This document shows, piece after piece, positions 14,124 through 15,773 of a stretch of 15,773 nt of DNA. The first letter of the stretch is position 1; each line of letters starts with the position of its first letter. Origin of the DNA: an uncultured Oscillospiraceae bacterium (lineage in GTDB: Bacteria; Bacillota; Clostridia; Oscillospirales; Oscillospiraceae). The translations under genes and the position numbers were made by a program. Below the pieces are notes generated by a model, which was not told the DNA's origin, searched no databases, and saw only the letters and a program-made list of their open reading frames with translations. Where the stretch lies: the NCBI GenBank assembly GCA_910588625.1, contig CAJUQN010000067.1, positions 1 through 15,773 on the forward strand. The letters are read 5' to 3'.

Positions 14124-15773
14124 AATTTGACTTAAAAAAATTTCTGATTCTCAACTTCCCCTATGCGCTCATGTTCTGGTTCTTCAACCGCGTGGGCGAG
14201 GGCTACCGGCTGGCCGCTGGCGCGGATATGGTGGCAAAGGGCATGGGGGCAATTTCCAGCCTGGGGGCGATCATTTCCGGCAATCCCCTCCCCAGCTTCC
14301 ACCCCCAGGACCTTCTTGTTGGGCTGATCGGCGCGGCCTGCATCCGGGCGGCGGTCTATATCAAGGCCAAGAATGCCAAGAAGTACCGCCACGGGGTAGA
14401 ATATGGTTCCGCCCGCTGGGGCACGGCAGAGGACATTAAGCCCTTCATTGACCCCAAGTTTGACCAGAACATACTCCTGACGCAGACTGAGCGCGTCATG
14501 GTGGGCCGCAACAAGATTCCTAAATACAATATCAACAAAAATGTTCTGGTTATTGGCGGTTCTGGCTCTGGAAAGACACGATTTCACATTAAACCCAACC
14601 TCATGCAGATGAACGCTTCGTATATTGTCACGGACCCGAAAGGCACCGTGGTCGAGGAATGTGGTAAGATGCTCCAACGTGGTGGATATGAGATAAAAAT
14701 ACTCAATACTATCAATTTTAAGCAATCCATGAGGTATAACCCCTTCAAATATATCTACTGTGAAAATGATATTTTGAAGCTGGTAAATTGCATTATGGAA
14801 AATACCAAGGGAGAGGACAGCAAGGGCGGTGAAGATTTTTGGGCCAAGGCCGAAGCCTTGTACTATCAAGCTCTTATCGCCTATATCTGGTACGAAGCCC
14901 CAGAGGAAGAAAAGAACATGACCACGCTGCTGGAAATGTTAAACGCCTCGGAAGTGCGTGAAGATGATGAAAACTTCAAAAACGCAGTAGATTTGATGTT
15001 TGAACAGTTACAGCAGCGTGACCCGGAACACTTTGCCGTCCGCCAATATGTCAAGTACAAAATGGCGGCTGGCAAGACAGCGAAGTCCATCCTGATTTCC
15101 TGCGGCGCTCGGATGGCTCCCTTTGATATTAAGGAGGTCCGCCAGCTTATGGAGGGCGATGATCTAGAGCTGGACAAGATCGGGGACAGGAAAACAGCGC
15201 TGTTCTGCATCGTGTCCGATACGGATATGACGTTTAACTTCATCTCAGCCATGGTCTACACGCAGATGTTCAACGTCCTGTGCGACAAGGCTTTAGAGAA
15301 CGGCGGCGCATTGAAAACCCACGTCACCTGCCTGTTGGATGAGTTCGCCAATCAGAAGATTCCCAACTTTCAGCACCTTATCAGCGTTATTCGCTCCCGC
15401 GAAATTTCCGCCCATATCGTAGTGCAGACGCAGAGCCAGCTCAAGGCGGTCTACAAGGACCATGCAGAAACCATTATCGGCAACTGCTCCTGCGTTTTGT
15501 TCCTCGGAGGCAAGGAAAGAAGCACCTTAAAGGAGATTTCCGAAACTTTGGGGAAGGAAACAATCGACCTTTACAACACCTCTGACACCAGAGGGAGCCA
15601 GCGAAGCATGGGCGTCAATTACCAAAAACTTGGTAAAGAATTGATGTCCACCGATGAGCTGGCGGTGATGGACGGCGGCAAGTGCATCTTGCAGGTGCAG
15701 GGCGTAAGGCCGTTCTTTTCCGACAAGTTTGACATTACCAAGCACCCGCAGTACAAGTATCTGCTGGATTCCA
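14120..15773 (+). CDS. virD4: VirD4/TraG-type coupling protein (type IV secretion ATPase), partial
   Basis: The gene has no stop in the window; 551 codons are visible and the C-terminus is missing. This is the coupling ATPase that brings the relaxase-bound ICE strand to the mating channel at the inner face of the membrane. I see a hydrophobic N-terminus (about 8-26) and a second membrane segment (about 66-86). Then come the EYGSARWGT and IGGSGSGKT regions, with Walker A GGSGSGKT at 146-153, DPKG just after it, and Walker B LLDE at 405-408 followed by the conserved FANQKIPNF. The pattern fits the CD1115-type VirD4 family of CTn elements. I chose GTG at 14120 because AGGGGAG at 14105-14111 is well placed and it overlaps the pcfB stop. 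Confidence in the family is very high. Confidence 0.95.
   Translation, partial: MKFDLKKFLILNFPYALMFWFFNRVGEGYRLAAGADMVAKGMGAISSLGAIISGNPLPSFHPQDLLVGLIGAACIRAAVYIKAKNAKKYRHGVEYGSARWGTAEDIKPFIDPKFDQNILLTQTERVMVGRNKIPKYNINKNVLVIGGSGSGKTRFHIKPNLMQMNASYIVTDPKGTVVEECGKMLQRGGYEIKILNTINFKQSMRYNPFKYIYCENDILKLVNCIMENTKGEDSKGGEDFWAKAEALYYQALIAYIWYEAPEEEKNMTTLLEMLNASEVREDDENFKNAVDLMFEQLQQRDPEHFAVRQYVKYKMAAGKTAKSILISCGARMAPFDIKEVRQLMEGDDLELDKIGDRKTALFCIVSDTDMTFNFISAMVYTQMFNVLCDKALENGGALKTHVTCLLDEFANQKIPNFQHLISVIRSREISAHIVVQTQSQLKAVYKDHAETIIGNCSCVLFLGGKERSTLKEISETLGKETIDLYNTSDTRGSQRSMGVNYQKLGKELMSTDELAVMDGGKCILQVQGVRPFFSDKFDITKHPQYKYLLDS

Larger units (their letters stand above)
1..15773. mobile_element. 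Internal part of a Tn1549/CTn-type integrative conjugative element
   Basis: The window carries a replication-initiator C-terminus, a DUF3846 protein, PcfB and a VirD4-like coupling protein in one orientation. These are backbone families of the Tn1549 / C. difficile CTn group of conjugative elements. Between them lie a sortase, a giant adhesin and a PAPS-reductase-like gene, which read as cargo. Neither end of the element is present: there is no integrase, excisionase, relaxase or attachment site, so the borders lie outside the window. The family assignment rests on protein recognition, not on alignment. Confidence 0.85.

Overview
The window is an internal piece of an integrative and conjugative element (ICE) of the Tn1549 / C. 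difficile CTn type, from a fairly GC-rich gut Clostridia-type Firmicute. The signs are strong AGGAGG ribosome sites, a sigma-A promoter of consensus form, an ICE backbone (replication-initiator C-terminus, DUF3846, PcfB, VirD4-like coupling protein) and Gram-positive surface proteins made with a sortase. All genes are on the + strand. No gene-free gap exceeds about 110 bases, and no RNA gene, insertion sequence or CRISPR array was seen. Both ends cut through genes.

Layout. (1) 1-741: backbone genes, namely the last 123 codons of a replication-initiator-type protein (DUF6017-like) and a DUF3846 protein. (2) 837-11662: a surface module. It holds an unrecognised secreted protein with a C-terminal membrane anchor, a class D-like sortase (TTG start overlapping the previous stop), a CAP-domain secreted protein behind a strong TTGACA-17-TATGAT promoter, and a 2634-residue adhesin. 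The adhesin has a signal peptide, a thioester-type head, 23 CnaB/SpaA-like isopeptide domains, a DUF11-like C-terminal domain and a terminal LPRTG. (3) 11745-12539: a PP-loop enzyme of the PAPS-reductase family, directly after a strong terminator. (4) 12627-15773: transfer genes, namely an unrecognised protein, PcfB, and a VirD4/TraG-type coupling ATPase cut by the window end.

How it fits together. The coupling protein with PcfB would bring ICE DNA to the mating channel. The surface module would give the host cell a long, protease-resistant fibre tipped with a covalent-binding head, which could help mating contact or gut colonisation (inference).

Most interesting points. The adhesin's LPRTG is followed by one residue and a stop, so the usual sorting tail is missing. 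All 23 CnaB-like units keep the Lys / Glu / Asn-or-Asp triad. The repeats form a higher-order C-A-B pattern with a perfect 49-base repeat. Two related leader sequences (753-826 and 12548-12615) bracket the surface module, suggesting it was inserted between backbone genes. Terminator hairpins sit just upstream of both the adhesin and the transfer genes, with no visible promoter in between.
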